From contig NZ_JBIPKE010000020.1 in NCBI RefSeq assembly GCF_044005705.1, forward strand, positions 434,001 to 498,000: 64,000 nt of DNA, read 5' to 3'. Every line of letters begins with the position of its first letter. The stretch's first letter is position 1. Below the pieces are notes generated by a model. It did no database searches. It saw only the letters and a list, made by a program, of their open reading frames with translations, and was not told the DNA's origin. This DNA comes from Marinoscillum luteum. Its GTDB lineage: Bacteria; Bacteroidota; Bacteroidia; Cytophagales; Cyclobacteriaceae. Below, piece after piece: positions 9,495 through 18,910 of this stretch. The position numbers and the translations under genes are program-made.

Positions 9495-10658
9495 TTACTT
9501 ATCACTACTCTTTAGGGCTTTTCCTTGCTTGTAAGGGTTATTCATGTCTTTCTCAAAGTAAGTCAAAGGGTCTTCGTCAAACTTCTGAAAGTCCGGTACA
9601 CTGGGGTGCCCGGCATAGGGAGCGTAATGGTGTGTGGTATTGGCATTGCGCCATACCAGCACCCATGCAATGTCTATTTCCTGGTCGTTGGCTTTGATGG
9701 GGTTCAGAATAATCTCCGTAAACCAATCGGGCTTAGTCACACCCTCCAGGCCCGTCTCTGTCAAGGCTGCCACTTTTCCTTTTTCCCGGGCTATTTTAGT
9801 AATTAGTTTGAGGCTCTGAATGAAATTTTCCTGCTGCTGCTCCGGGGTATTCGGGCCACCAATGCGGCCTACATCTCCATAGTTATCTATGCCAATGATG
9901 TCTACATACTCATCACCAGGATACCCATACAGGTAATTCTGCTCAGGAATGGTATCTAACCGCAGGCGGCTCCTGTCTGGTGAAAAGGCATAAAGCAAGT
10001 GATGGATGTTCTTTTCATTTTTGAGGTAATCAACTGTAAACTGAAAAAGCGCTATGTACTCTGCTTCAGTGCAGTTGCCTTTTCCCCACCAAAACCAGTC
10101 TCCATTATGCTCATGCCAGGGTCTGAATACGATGGGGATCCGTGTGAATGTAGTTCTCATGCCCTCGAGCATCTCGGCTAGGAGATCCAGTTGTTCTACA
10201 AATTCGGCATGCTTGGATCCTCCCGGCAAAATATCCGCCACCGACGGGGTTTTGTCCCAGCTGTTAGTACCAGTAGTCAGGTTGTCCAGATGCCAGGAAA
10301 GGGTATTGATCGTACCCATTTTGTAAGCCTTCTTTATCCATGTCTTCATATTACTGAATCGGATGTCATCCAGGTTGCTTTCGCGATCCAGACGGCTTCC
10401 TACATCCCAGCCATGCACCGCCGGGAAGCTTCCAGCGGTTTCCTTCACATCCGAACGTCCCTCCTCCGCCTTCCAGCCCACTCCATAGGCCTGATCATCC
10501 TGATGACCAAACATGAAGCCTTGTGAGGAAATCTCATGCAAATTGGTAAGTAGGTTTTGCGTTTTTTTGGTGGCCTTTTGATCAATAGGCGTCTGGGCAG
10601 ATAATGATAACCCAAGCAATAGAAAAGATAGGTTTGAAATGCGCTTTTTGTAGTTCAT
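9495..10658 (-). CDS. GH26 beta-mannanase
   Basis: This 387-residue exported endo- or exo-acting beta-1,4-mannanase of clan GH-A has a signal peptide (about 1-21), the GH26 N-terminal motif GFMFGHQDD, and an acid/base Glu183 in RPWHEHNGDWFWWG. The nucleophile is Glu301 in ALTETGLEGV. There is no lipobox and no accessory module. It resembles the lipoprotein GH26 at 22782-23969 (shared FGH-x-DD, WHE/YHE-H and TETG blocks) more than the other two GH26 enzymes here. It is the first gene of the GH26-SASA-GH27 group; a terminator at 10734-10754 separates it from the genes upstream, so it should have its own promoter. Confidence 0.93.
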   Translation of the reverse strand: MNYKKRISNLSFLLLGLSLSAQTPIDQKATKKTQNLLTNLHEISSQGFMFGHQDDQAYGVGWKAEEGRSDVKETAGSFPAVHGWDVGSRLDRESNLDDIRFSNMKTWIKKAYKMGTINTLSWHLDNLTTGTNSWDKTPSVADILPGGSKHAEFVEQLDLLAEMLEGMRTTFTRIPIVFRPWHEHNGDWFWWGKGNCTEAEYIALFQFTVDYLKNEKNIHHLLYAFSPDRSRLRLDTIPEQNYLYGYPGDEYVDIIGIDNYGDVGRIGGPNTPEQQQENFIQSLKLITKIAREKGKVAALTETGLEGVTKPDWFTEIILNPIKANDQEIDIAWVLVWRNANTTHHYAPYAGHPSVPDFQKFDEDPLTYFEKDMNNPYKQGKALKSSDK

Positions 10659-10733
10659 CGCTGGTTAATAGTCACTGAAAATATTTCAAAATGAATGATC
10701 CAATACTCCGCTTTCATATGAAGTTTCAAAAAA

Positions 10734-10754
10734 AAGAGCCATCGAATGGCTCTT
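10734..10754 (-). terminator. Intrinsic terminator of the mannan-phosphorolysis operon
   Basis: A 9-bp perfect stem (AAGAGCCAT / ATGGCTCTT) with loop CGA is followed on the minus strand by seven T residues. It lies about 165 bp after the stop of the epimerase gene and before the GH26 gene at 9495-10658. A short T-run on the other side may let it work in both directions. Confidence 0.8.
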
Positions 10755-10917
10755 CTTTTAAAAGGTAAGTATGAAGAGGATACTATCGTATCAACTATGC
10801 TAATATTATCAATAACAATTGCGCTTTATAATTTATGAACATTTGATCCCTCTATTAAAGCCTTTTGATACGCTGACCTCACCGTGAAAGCAAAATAACC
10901 GATGCTCAAAGTTCCTT

Positions 10918-12087
10918 TCAGGGCAAGCGCCTGTACAGTTCCAGCAGTGCGCGACCATTGTGGTAGGGGCATTTCCAGGGGCCTGCTTTGTCTTCATCCA
11001 AAACCACCTGCCCGGTCCTGGTCACTCTCCAGTGCCACTCGCCTTTGGGATCGATGAGTCTGGATTTGATGAAGCTCCAGGTTTTCTCAGCTTCCGTGAG
11101 ATAACGCTCTTCTCCACTGATCTGCCAGGCATTGATCAAACCCACCAATGCCTCCGCCTGTGGCCACCAATGCTTGTCCGTATCTGTCAACCCCTCCGGG
11201 CCGGCTTCATTCATCAGACCACCATCATCGTCCATGCCCTCCAAAGATGCGTCAGTCATCTTCAGCGCCAGCGCCCTGGTAGAGGAAATAAGGCGCGCAT
11301 CCTGATGCACCTCAGCTGCCTCACACAAGAGCCAGCTCCCTTCTATGTCATGACCAAAGGATACTTCGTGCGATTGTAGCTCCCATTGATCATTGAAGAA
11401 TAAATGGAAGTGATTGGTGTCTGAAATAAACTTTGTGGACATTAACTCCATCAGATTCTGAAGGGCCTTTTTCAAAGGCTCATGCTCCCACACCATCAGC
11501 AAATTGGTATAGGCTTCCAACACATGCAGGTGCGTATTCATGGTCTTGGTAGCATTCATGTCCTTGTCACTCAGGCGAACGTCAGACAGTACCCCCCACT
11601 GGCGATCGAAAGCTTCAAAATATCCGTTGTCCTGTTTATCCAGGCTGTGGGTTTCCAATAGGTTAAACAAGGTCACAGCGTGCTCCAAAGCCTGACCTTT
11701 TGGAGCTATTTTATGGTATTCACTAAAGGCATAAATCGCAAACGCCTGCGCATACACCTGCTTTTTATCATTGGAAACATGCCCCGTATGATCCAGCGTC
11801 CAATAGACCCCTCCGAACTCAGAATCGATAAAATGGTCCACGATGTACTGATATGCCCTGTCGGCAACCTTTTTATGCTCGATATCTTGAGTCACCTGAT
11901 AGGCCGCAGAAAAGGTCCACAGAATTCGCGTGTTGAGAATGATGGCCTTATCGGCCTTTGGGTGGAGCTGGTCATGGCCATCAATGCGCCCATAAAATCC
12001 TCCCCACTCCTCATCCACCATCCTGCTCTGCCAAAAATCCAGAACATTTTCATTCAGGACTTTATAGAGTTCGCTTTTTTCAATCAT
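10918..12087 (-). CDS. Cellobiose/mannobiose 2-epimerase (AGE superfamily)
   Basis: This 389-residue cytoplasmic enzyme has no signal peptide. It has the (alpha/alpha)6-barrel signatures of cellobiose 2-epimerase: QVYAQAFAIYAFSEYH, FGHDIEGSWLL with the catalytic-type His, and KHWWPQAEALVGL. The reaction is C2 epimerisation of the reducing-end sugar of a beta-1,4-disaccharide. In the mannan pathway it turns beta-1,4-mannobiose into 4-O-beta-mannosyl-glucose, the exact substrate of the GH130 enzyme encoded first in this operon. That pairing makes mannobiose the likely substrate instead of cellobiose. It is the last gene before the terminator at 10734-10754 and starts 18 bp after the TIM-barrel gene. 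Confidence 0.92.
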   Translation of the reverse strand: MIEKSELYKVLNENVLDFWQSRMVDEEWGGFYGRIDGHDQLHPKADKAIILNTRILWTFSAAYQVTQDIEHKKVADRAYQYIVDHFIDSEFGGVYWTLDHTGHVSNDKKQVYAQAFAIYAFSEYHKIAPKGQALEHAVTLFNLLETHSLDKQDNGYFEAFDRQWGVLSDVRLSDKDMNATKTMNTHLHVLEAYTNLLMVWEHEPLKKALQNLMELMSTKFISDTNHFHLFFNDQWELQSHEVSFGHDIEGSWLLCEAAEVHQDARLISSTRALALKMTDASLEGMDDDGGLMNEAGPEGLTDTDKHWWPQAEALVGLINAWQISGEERYLTEAEKTWSFIKSRLIDPKGEWHWRVTRTGQVVLDEDKAGPWKCPYHNGRALLELYRRLP

Positions 12088-12105
12088 TCTTTTCTATCAC
12101 TTCCT

Positions 12106-13143
12106 TCAGGCCTTACCTACCCTTTCAAGCAACTTTTTGGTGGCTTTGATGCCGTCTACCTCGGACAATACGTTCCCTTCATATTCAACACCCACATAGC
12201 CTGTAAACCCGGCATCCTTCACAATTTTCATCATGCGCTCATAATCAGTATGGGTCTCATTGCCTTCCTCATCAAAGTCATGCGACTTGGCGCTCACACC
12301 TTTGGCAAACGACATAAGTTCTTTCACACCCCGATAGCGGTCATACTCTCTGATGCAGTTGCCATGGCCACCTTCCACACAGAAGTTGCCAAAATCTGGA
12401 AGGGTACCACAATAGTCGCTGGCCACTTCCTCAATCACGCTACTGAGCCATTGGCCATCGGACGAATAACCACCGTGATTCTCCACGATCACATTAATTC
12501 CGTTATCCTGACCATAGGCCGTCAGTCTGCCCAGACCGTCTATGGCAGCCGTTTTCACTTCTTCGGCAGTCCCATTGCCAGCGGCATTCACACGAATGGA
12601 GTGACATCCGAGGATCTTCGCGGCATCCACCCAACCATAATGATTTTCCACCGCCTGGGTTCGCGCCGCTTCATCAGTATCGCCCAGGTTGCCTTCCCGG
12701 TCACACATGATCATTAAACTTTTCACCCCCTGATCGTCACATTGCTTCCTCAGATCTTTCCAGAATTGAAGGTCATTCTTCTTTGAGTAATAGAAGACAT
12801 TCACATACTCCACCGCATTGATCCCGAAATCCCTTTTGGCAATAGTGGGGAAATCAACGGGGTTCAGTACCCCCTGCAAAACTTTATCGGGATGTTCATC
12901 CCATAGCTTTCCGAAATTTTCCCATGAGCTCAGTCCGTCCCCAAAAAATGATTTATGTAAAGACCACTGGGCCAATGAGATATTGAAAAATAGCGCTGCC
13001 GCTTTTTCTTCTGAAGACGCCTCGGCTGACTGCTCCTTTTTACCAGGGCCACAAGCAGATACAAGATTAGCACCTCCAAATAAGGCAAGTCCGGTGCTGG
13101 CTGCACCTAGGGTTTTAATTACATTTCGTCGATTGGATTTCAT
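12106..13143 (-). CDS. Tat-exported sugar phosphate isomerase/epimerase-like TIM-barrel lipoprotein
   Basis: This is a 345-residue protein of the xylose-isomerase-like TIM-barrel superfamily. The N-terminus has a twin-arginine signal (NRRNVIKTLGAA) with a lipobox-like LVSAC before a low-complexity linker, so a folded, possibly metal-loaded protein is exported by Tat and anchored as a lipoprotein. Conserved metal-site-like stretches are VIVENHGG, GTLPDFGNFC, SHDFDEEG and VGVEYEG. Its ATG overlaps the stop of the upstream PQQ-dehydrogenase gene (ATGA at 13140-13143), which implies translational coupling. The exact reaction cannot be read from sequence. Related exported family members act on 3-keto or other oxidised sugars, so a role in handling dehydrogenase products is a reasonable guess. 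Confidence 0.82.
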   Translation of the reverse strand: MKSNRRNVIKTLGAASTGLALFGGANLVSACGPGKKEQSAEASSEEKAAALFFNISLAQWSLHKSFFGDGLSSWENFGKLWDEHPDKVLQGVLNPVDFPTIAKRDFGINAVEYVNVFYYSKKNDLQFWKDLRKQCDDQGVKSLMIMCDREGNLGDTDEAARTQAVENHYGWVDAAKILGCHSIRVNAAGNGTAEEVKTAAIDGLGRLTAYGQDNGINVIVENHGGYSSDGQWLSSVIEEVASDYCGTLPDFGNFCVEGGHGNCIREYDRYRGVKELMSFAKGVSAKSHDFDEEGNETHTDYERMMKIVKDAGFTGYVGVEYEGNVLSEVDGIKATKKLLERVGKA

Positions 13144-16100
13144 TCTTTTGATGGGTTTATGGAAAATTTGATTTCGTTTATTCCGAGTTGGTACGCACCT
13201 TCGGAGGATTTCAATATAAAGTATAAATCGTAAGTCCCGCTGGTATTCAACTCCATTCTTGCTTCTCTACCGGACTGGACCGGGTTCAAACCCACTTTTC
13301 CGGCCAATGGGCCATCGGGGGTATCCAGGTGCAGGGCTATTTCAACAGGAGCCACAGTTTCGTTAGCCTCTGAGAAGAAATAAGCCACGGATAAGCTACT
13401 GATGTTGGTAAGATCCACGCCACGATAGACCATAGTGGGGTTACTGCCACTATTCACCACGAATCGGGCATCTCCATTCTCTACAGGCCCCACAATGGAT
13501 AGATCAATCAGCTCATCTGCCTGCTCCGCTTGCAGTACAGGTATGGACAGTGTTTTTTCTATGGTGCCTGTAAGCTTATCCACTCCGGGATTTCCATCAT
13601 CTGTATAAGAAGCAGAAATACGAAGGTGTTCGTCAGTCATGCCCGTAGTGCTCAATCTCCCTTTCACACCAATAGACTCAAATTCATCCTCCACCGGATC
13701 ATTGACTGAAAAGATATAGTCCACGATCTGTTTGGCAGCTGCCATGCTAAAGTCCGGGTGGCCGATCATCATACCATCGCCCCATACGCCACTTCCTCCA
13801 TTGATGATCTTCTTTGCCAGAAGCTCTATGGCAATGTAATCCTGGTCATATTTCTCTGCGATCTGATAAAAGCTTGGCCCAATGGACTGTTCGTCTAGCT
13901 TATGACAGCTCTTGCAATCACTCGCCTGAATCAATTGAAGCCCTGGAGCCAACCCTTTGGTGTTTTCGGCATCCAATGCCGCCAGACTTGCAGGTGCTCT
14001 ATTGTCACTTCCTTTGTATTTGGATAACCCTACCGTCACCCGGTCGGGGGCAATCCCATCACCAAGGATTCCATCCTCAACGTCTGTCACCAGTACCTCA
14101 TAAACCACCGGCCTACCTGGCCAGTAGAAGGATTGATTATCAGCAAATTGTATAGACACCTGCGGAGCGGTATTGCCGGCAATCACCTGCATCTCATCGG
14201 TGGATGTGGCACCGTGCTCATCTCTGGTCAGTAACTGTACTTCATAAGTTCCCGGTTTGGTCAGGTTGATCTCATTCAGGTCACCCTCCAGGCTAAAGTT
14301 TTCAGGCCCGGTAACCTGCCAGCTGTGCGCAAGCTGGGCCCGATCATCCGGATCAGAGGATTCTTTAGCAGAAAGCATCAGCTTTAAAGGCAATGCTCCG
14401 TTGGTTACCGTCTCCGCAATACGGGCTACCGGCGGACGGTTACCATTGATAAAATGAAGCTTGATCAGCTTAGAGTCGCGGTTGTCCGTAAAATAGCCAA
14501 TGCCATACTCCAGCACATAAAGTGCTCCGTCCGGGCCAAAAGCCATGTCTATGGGCGAGGCTAGAGTGGTCTGATCCAGGAATGGCTCTATGGACAGGAA
14601 ATTGCCTTCTTTATCTTGCGAAACCACCTTGATCCAATCCCTCGCCCAGTCGAATGCGAAAAGCTTGTGATGGAAATATTCCGGGAATTCATACCCGTGT
14701 CTCCGGGTATTGTCATAATTATACACCTCGCCAACTCCCACAGATCGTGAGCCTTTCCCCACGCCGGGAAACTGCGCTGTCTCATCGAAAGTATAATACA
14801 CCATGGCAGGCACCGCCGGAGGCAAATTCACTGCGCCCGTATTATTCACAGAAGTGTTGTTAGGTGCCGATGGATCGAACCGTGGGCCTAATTCGCCAGT
14901 TTCAAAATCATAATCGGCGTACGCCAGGTTATTGGCATTGAAATATGGCCAACCATAATTGCCCGGCCGGGTGGCAAAATTAATTTCGTCATGAGCCGTA
15001 GGCCCGCGTTCAGAAGTTACGTTACCATCAGGGCCCACATCTCCCCAGTAGAGCCATCCTTTGTCTTGATTGATCGCTATAGTAAAGGGATTTCTGGCCC
15101 CCATAATGTAAATCTCTGGCAGGCCCTCGGTGGTATCTTTAGGAAACAAATTGCCCTCCGGAATGGTGTAAGTACCGTCTTTCTCAGGGTGGATTCTCAG
15201 GATTTTGCCTCGTTTATCCATCGTATTGGAAGATGACTTTTGCGAATCAAAAGCCGAGCGACCAGGTCGTTCATCGAGTGGAGTAAAGCCATCTGATGCT
15301 CGCGAGAAGGTATTGTCTCCTGTAGCGATGTACAAATTTCCTTCACGGTCAAACTCCAGGTCACCTGCCGAATGGCAGCACTCATCCCGCTGGGTGGGAA
15401 TTTCTAGAATGACCTTCTCTGAGTCCCTATCGAGTCCTTCCGAAGTGAAACAAAACCGTGAAACATGCTGCTTGGGCTCATCGCCAGGCGGCGAATAAAA
15501 TACATACGCCCAGTGGTTTTCTTTATAATTGGGATCCAATACCATACCCAGCAGGCCATCCTCCTCCCCGGTGTACACCTCCAGCTTATCTATTTCTTCT
15601 GACTGGCCGGTACCCGGGTCATACCTGTTGATAGTACCCTTTCGCTCGATCCAATACACCACGGAGTTTTCGGTCACCACCAGCGCCATGGGTTCCCGCA
15701 AGGGTGCCACCAGCACCTCGCGAACCAGTCGATCCATCCCAGGCCTGACCCTGGTCTTTGCTCCGGAATAATCAGTAAATGAGATGCCTAAAGCAGGATT
15801 TTCTTCGCATTGAATTTGTGCTGTTTTGCTTTCTAAAAAACCTGTGATCTGTCCCCAGTTGTAGATGGTATCCCGGCAACTAAAGGTCACGAGTCCGCCA
15901 GCTTCCAGGTAGCGCTCGATGTATGAGCGCTCGTCGAAGCCCAGATCCGTCACTGGCGTGCCCAGGTATAAGTGACTCGCCTTAGTCAGTATTTTCTCAT
16001 CCAGCTTCTCCACATTCGTCACAGAATCAAATGCCTCTGTCTGCAAGGTTGGCGCATCGGTAGCCCGTATCACCAGCAGCGATTCCCTGCTTTGGCAACT

Positions 16101-16184
16101 GCCAATGACCCCTAAGCAGATGACACTTAACAGTAGGTTAGAATAATGGGATAGCCCTTTTTGACTCTTTTTACCTATTAGCAT
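13140..16184 (-). CDS. Multidomain PQQ-dependent sugar dehydrogenase with cytochrome c domain (lipoprotein)
   Basis: This is a 1014-residue predicted lipoprotein (lipobox GVIGSC near residue 30). After a short ThuA/amidotransferase-like segment (about 35-135, AGGLVTF) comes a glucose/sorbosone dehydrogenase beta-propeller (about 140-580; GLLGMVLDPNY, AGDLEFDREGNLYIATGDNT, ARNPFTIAINQ, DEINFATRPGNYGWPYF). A PKD-like domain (about 590-670) follows, then a c-type cytochrome with haem motif C757-x-x-C760-H761, and a C-terminal CBM6-like beta-sandwich (about 875-1010). It should oxidise a sugar in the periplasm or at the surface and pass electrons to its own haem. The ThuA part is shorter than usual. 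The gene overlaps the upstream symporter gene by 14 bp and the downstream TIM-barrel gene by 4 bp. The sugar substrate is unknown. Confidence 0.88.
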   Translation of the reverse strand: MLIGKKSQKGLSHYSNLLLSVICLGVIGSCQSRESLLVIRATDAPTLQTEAFDSVTNVEKLDEKILTKASHLYLGTPVTDLGFDERSYIERYLEAGGLVTFSCRDTIYNWGQITGFLESKTAQIQCEENPALGISFTDYSGAKTRVRPGMDRLVREVLVAPLREPMALVVTENSVVYWIERKGTINRYDPGTGQSEEIDKLEVYTGEEDGLLGMVLDPNYKENHWAYVFYSPPGDEPKQHVSRFCFTSEGLDRDSEKVILEIPTQRDECCHSAGDLEFDREGNLYIATGDNTFSRASDGFTPLDERPGRSAFDSQKSSSNTMDKRGKILRIHPEKDGTYTIPEGNLFPKDTTEGLPEIYIMGARNPFTIAINQDKGWLYWGDVGPDGNVTSERGPTAHDEINFATRPGNYGWPYFNANNLAYADYDFETGELGPRFDPSAPNNTSVNNTGAVNLPPAVPAMVYYTFDETAQFPGVGKGSRSVGVGEVYNYDNTRRHGYEFPEYFHHKLFAFDWARDWIKVVSQDKEGNFLSIEPFLDQTTLASPIDMAFGPDGALYVLEYGIGYFTDNRDSKLIKLHFINGNRPPVARIAETVTNGALPLKLMLSAKESSDPDDRAQLAHSWQVTGPENFSLEGDLNEINLTKPGTYEVQLLTRDEHGATSTDEMQVIAGNTAPQVSIQFADNQSFYWPGRPVVYEVLVTDVEDGILGDGIAPDRVTVGLSKYKGSDNRAPASLAALDAENTKGLAPGLQLIQASDCKSCHKLDEQSIGPSFYQIAEKYDQDYIAIELLAKKIINGGSGVWGDGMMIGHPDFSMAAAKQIVDYIFSVNDPVEDEFESIGVKGRLSTTGMTDEHLRISASYTDDGNPGVDKLTGTIEKTLSIPVLQAEQADELIDLSIVGPVENGDARFVVNSGSNPTMVYRGVDLTNISSLSVAYFFSEANETVAPVEIALHLDTPDGPLAGKVGLNPVQSGREARMELNTSGTYDLYFILKSSEGAYQLGINEIKFSINPSKE

Positions 16185-17559
16185 TCAACTCCATTTTTAC
16201 TTTTTGCATGAACTTCTCGTCCAGCTTATACATTCTCATGAAGCCGAACGAAATCAGCGCCCCCAATCCGGCGATCACACTAATCATGAGTCTGATCCCT
16301 AAAAGTGCTTCAGTAGTCTGCTCTACATTGGGTTCAAACCCAAAACCAGCCAATAAATAGCCAGAAATAGCCCCTCCGATGGTCCACCCAAACTTCTGTG
16401 ACATGGAAGAGGAAGAAAAGACCAATCCTGTGGCCCTTCGTCCCGTTTTCCACTCTGAGTAATCAGCAATATCGGCATACATAGACCATCCCAGTGGAAG
16501 GATTATGCCCGCAGAAATTCCAATAAAGACATTCAGAATAAAAATAAGCAATAGTTGATCGGGTTGTATAAAAAAGAACAAAAAGCTGAATGCCGCTGAG
16601 ATAAGGGCTGCATAGCTGAAGGTGGTTTTCTTGCCAAATCTGGCCGCCATGGGCTTGGCCAGCAGTACTCCAATAATATTGGTGCCCAACCAGATAGACA
16701 TGTATGCTGATGAAAGCACCGATGAGGTGACCTCATACGAGGCACCAAAAAAGTCAAGGGTTTGATCCTTCACATAATACTTGAAATAGTAAAGAATGGA
16801 ACCATCACGCAGGGAGTTGAAAATCAACACGAAAATATTGGCGCCCAGCATGATAAACCACGGGAGGTTTTTCCCCAGATCCTTTAAATCATCTTTTAGG
16901 CTGTTCTTCTCTTCTTTTGGGGGTGCCAGGCGCTCCCGTGTCCACAAAAAGGTGAGCATAAACAACACCGCAGCCACCACCGCATAGATAGAGATGGTAA
17001 ACTGAAAGCCCGTAGCCTGGTCGCTGTTTTGGCTAAAGTATTCTACCAGTGAATTGGCCGTAGCAGTCACAAACAACCCACCTGAGAAAGCTCCAATAAA
17101 CCGCCAAGAAGCCAATGAAGTACGCTCCACACCATCATTACTCATGACAGCCATCAGTGAGCCATAGGGCACATTGACCGCAGTGTACACCATCATCATG
17201 AGCGTATAGGTGACATACGCGTAGATGAGCTTACCATCTGCAGACAGATCTGGAGTAGAAAACGTCAACACCCCAATAATCCCAAACGGGATGGCGACAA
17301 AAAGCAAATAAGGTCTGAACTTCCCCCAGCGGGTCTTGGTGCGGTCAGAAATGAGCCCCATAATGGGGTCATTGAGGGCATCCCATACCCTGGTAACCAA
17401 AAACATGGTGCCCACAGCCGCTGCAGATATTCCGAAAACGTCGGTATAGAAGAACAGCAAAAACATGGAAAAAAGCTTCCAAAACATGGAGGAAGCAAAG
17501 TCCCCAAAACTGTAGGCAATTTTTTCCTTTAACCGGATGGGTTGATTCAGATCATTCAT
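16171..17559 (-). CDS. GPH-family sugar:cation symporter (MFS), probable mannobiose transporter
   Basis: This is a 462-residue inner-membrane protein with about 12 hydrophobic helices. The opening LKEKIAYSFGDFASSMFWKL and the motif RVWDALNDPIMGLISDRTKTRWGKFRPYLL are diagnostic of glycoside-pentoside-hexuronide:cation symporters. In known mannan loci with a GH130 phosphorylase, a transporter of this kind brings beta-1,4-mannobiose into the cytoplasm. It starts 7 bp after the GH130 gene, and its end overlaps the start of the dehydrogenase gene. The substrate is inferred from context. Confidence 0.92.
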   Translation of the reverse strand: MNDLNQPIRLKEKIAYSFGDFASSMFWKLFSMFLLFFYTDVFGISAAAVGTMFLVTRVWDALNDPIMGLISDRTKTRWGKFRPYLLFVAIPFGIIGVLTFSTPDLSADGKLIYAYVTYTLMMMVYTAVNVPYGSLMAVMSNDGVERTSLASWRFIGAFSGGLFVTATANSLVEYFSQNSDQATGFQFTISIYAVVAAVLFMLTFLWTRERLAPPKEEKNSLKDDLKDLGKNLPWFIMLGANIFVLIFNSLRDGSILYYFKYYVKDQTLDFFGASYEVTSSVLSSAYMSIWLGTNIIGVLLAKPMAARFGKKTTFSYAALISAAFSFLFFFIQPDQLLLIFILNVFIGISAGIILPLGWSMYADIADYSEWKTGRRATGLVFSSSSMSQKFGWTIGGAISGYLLAGFGFEPNVEQTTEALLGIRLMISVIAGLGALISFGFMRMYKLDEKFMQKVKMELNANR

Positions 17560-17566
17560 GATGCTT

Positions 17567-18757
17567 TTATTTTAGACCATTGGCCTTCAGGAAAGCCAGG
17601 TTTCTGTCGATCAATTCATTTCGGGTTTGCACGCTGGTAGCTGAGCGAAGGCCATCTTCCGGAGTGTTTTTACAATAATCCACCAACTGCTCCACCGTGG
17701 AGGTGGCCACATGCATGCGTGTATCTGACGAAGCGTAATAGATGTACACTTCACCACTGTCTTTGGCAATCCAGCCATTGGTAAAAAGTACATTGGATAC
17801 ATCACCTACCCGCTCATCACCCAGTGGCCCCATGAAGTGACCCGCAGGCCTGTGGGTCACTTTGGATGGATCCTCCAGGGCGGTCATGAACATGTAAAGA
17901 ACGTAGCGCAAACCAGCAGCAGTATTTCTTACACCATGCGCCAGATGGAGCCAGCCTTCGTTCGTTTTGATGGGTGGCGGGCCTTGACCGTTTTTCACTT
18001 CCTTGATGGTGTGGTAAATTTTAGGGTCAATGATCTTCTCATCCCTTACACTGGCATTTTCCATACTGGACACCAGCCCCCAACCGATACCGCCACCCTT
18101 TCCGGCATCAATGAATCCATCCTGCGGGCGGGTATAGAGTGCATACTTACCTTCCACAAATTCTGGATGAAGCACCACATTTCGTTGCTGGCTACCACCC
18201 GAATCCAGATCTGCCAGTCGCTCCCACGTGACCAAATCCCTGGTGCGAGCAATGCCACACTTGGCTGTAGCCGCAGACTGATCTGCATCCGAAGCACTGT
18301 GATCTCGTCTTTCTGTGCAAAAAAGACCATAAATCCAGCCATCCTCATGCCGGGTTAGCCGCATGTCATAGACATTGGTATCCGGCTCATGGGTCTCAGG
18401 CAGTGTAATCGGGTGATCCCAAAACCTGAAATTATCAATACCGTTTTCGCTCTCGGCCACTGCAAAAAATGACTTCCGATCATAGCCTTCCACCCGCACG
18501 ACCAGGCAAAATTTACCATTGAATTCAATAGCGCCCGAATTAAAGGCTGCATTCATCCCCTGACGCTCCATCAGCATGGGATTGGTCTCGGGATTGAGGT
18601 CATATCGCCAGTGGATTGGCGTATGTGCGGCGGTCAGTATCGGGTTTTTGTATCGCTGATAGACACCATTGGTATCGGCCGTCGGTTCATTTTTGATGCT
18701 TAGAAATGCTTCGTGATCGGCTATTAATTTCTTTATTTTATTGAAAGCGTCGCTCAT
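17567..18757 (-). CDS. GH130 4-O-beta-D-mannosyl-D-glucose phosphorylase
   Basis: This 396-residue cytoplasmic enzyme performs phosphorolysis of beta-mannosyl-1,4-glucose to alpha-mannose-1-phosphate and glucose. It is a five-bladed propeller with the family blocks NPMLMERQGMNAAFNSGA, VYDMRLTRHEDGWIYGLFC and the phosphate-binding basic residues around GGSQQRNVVLHPEF and LYTRPQDGFID. The Asp in VYDMRL is residue 131, the position of the general acid in the characterised Bacteroides enzyme of nearly identical length. It is the first gene of an operon that also encodes the epimerase which makes its substrate. No mannose-1-phosphate-processing enzyme is encoded nearby. Confidence 0.95.
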   Translation of the reverse strand: MSDAFNKIKKLIADHEAFLSIKNEPTADTNGVYQRYKNPILTAAHTPIHWRYDLNPETNPMLMERQGMNAAFNSGAIEFNGKFCLVVRVEGYDRKSFFAVAESENGIDNFRFWDHPITLPETHEPDTNVYDMRLTRHEDGWIYGLFCTERRDHSASDADQSAATAKCGIARTRDLVTWERLADLDSGGSQQRNVVLHPEFVEGKYALYTRPQDGFIDAGKGGGIGWGLVSSMENASVRDEKIIDPKIYHTIKEVKNGQGPPPIKTNEGWLHLAHGVRNTAAGLRYVLYMFMTALEDPSKVTHRPAGHFMGPLGDERVGDVSNVLFTNGWIAKDSGEVYIYYASSDTRMHVATSTVEQLVDYCKNTPEDGLRSATSVQTRNELIDRNLAFLKANGLK

Positions 18758-18910
18758 AAAAAAGTAATAGATGTAATGGTCTTATTTGTTATTTTTTTTT
18801 AAAGGCACACTGAAGATGATACTTTTTCATCAGTCTGATCCATGCATTAATCATTTGGTACCTACATTTTAATCAATTGATGTGCTGTTCACGGAGGTTC
18901 TTATATCCCC

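Noticed and set aside
11680..12717. Open frame of 345 codons on the plus strand
   Set aside because: It runs antisense across the epimerase and TIM-barrel genes, both of which have clear motifs; it is a codon-use shadow.
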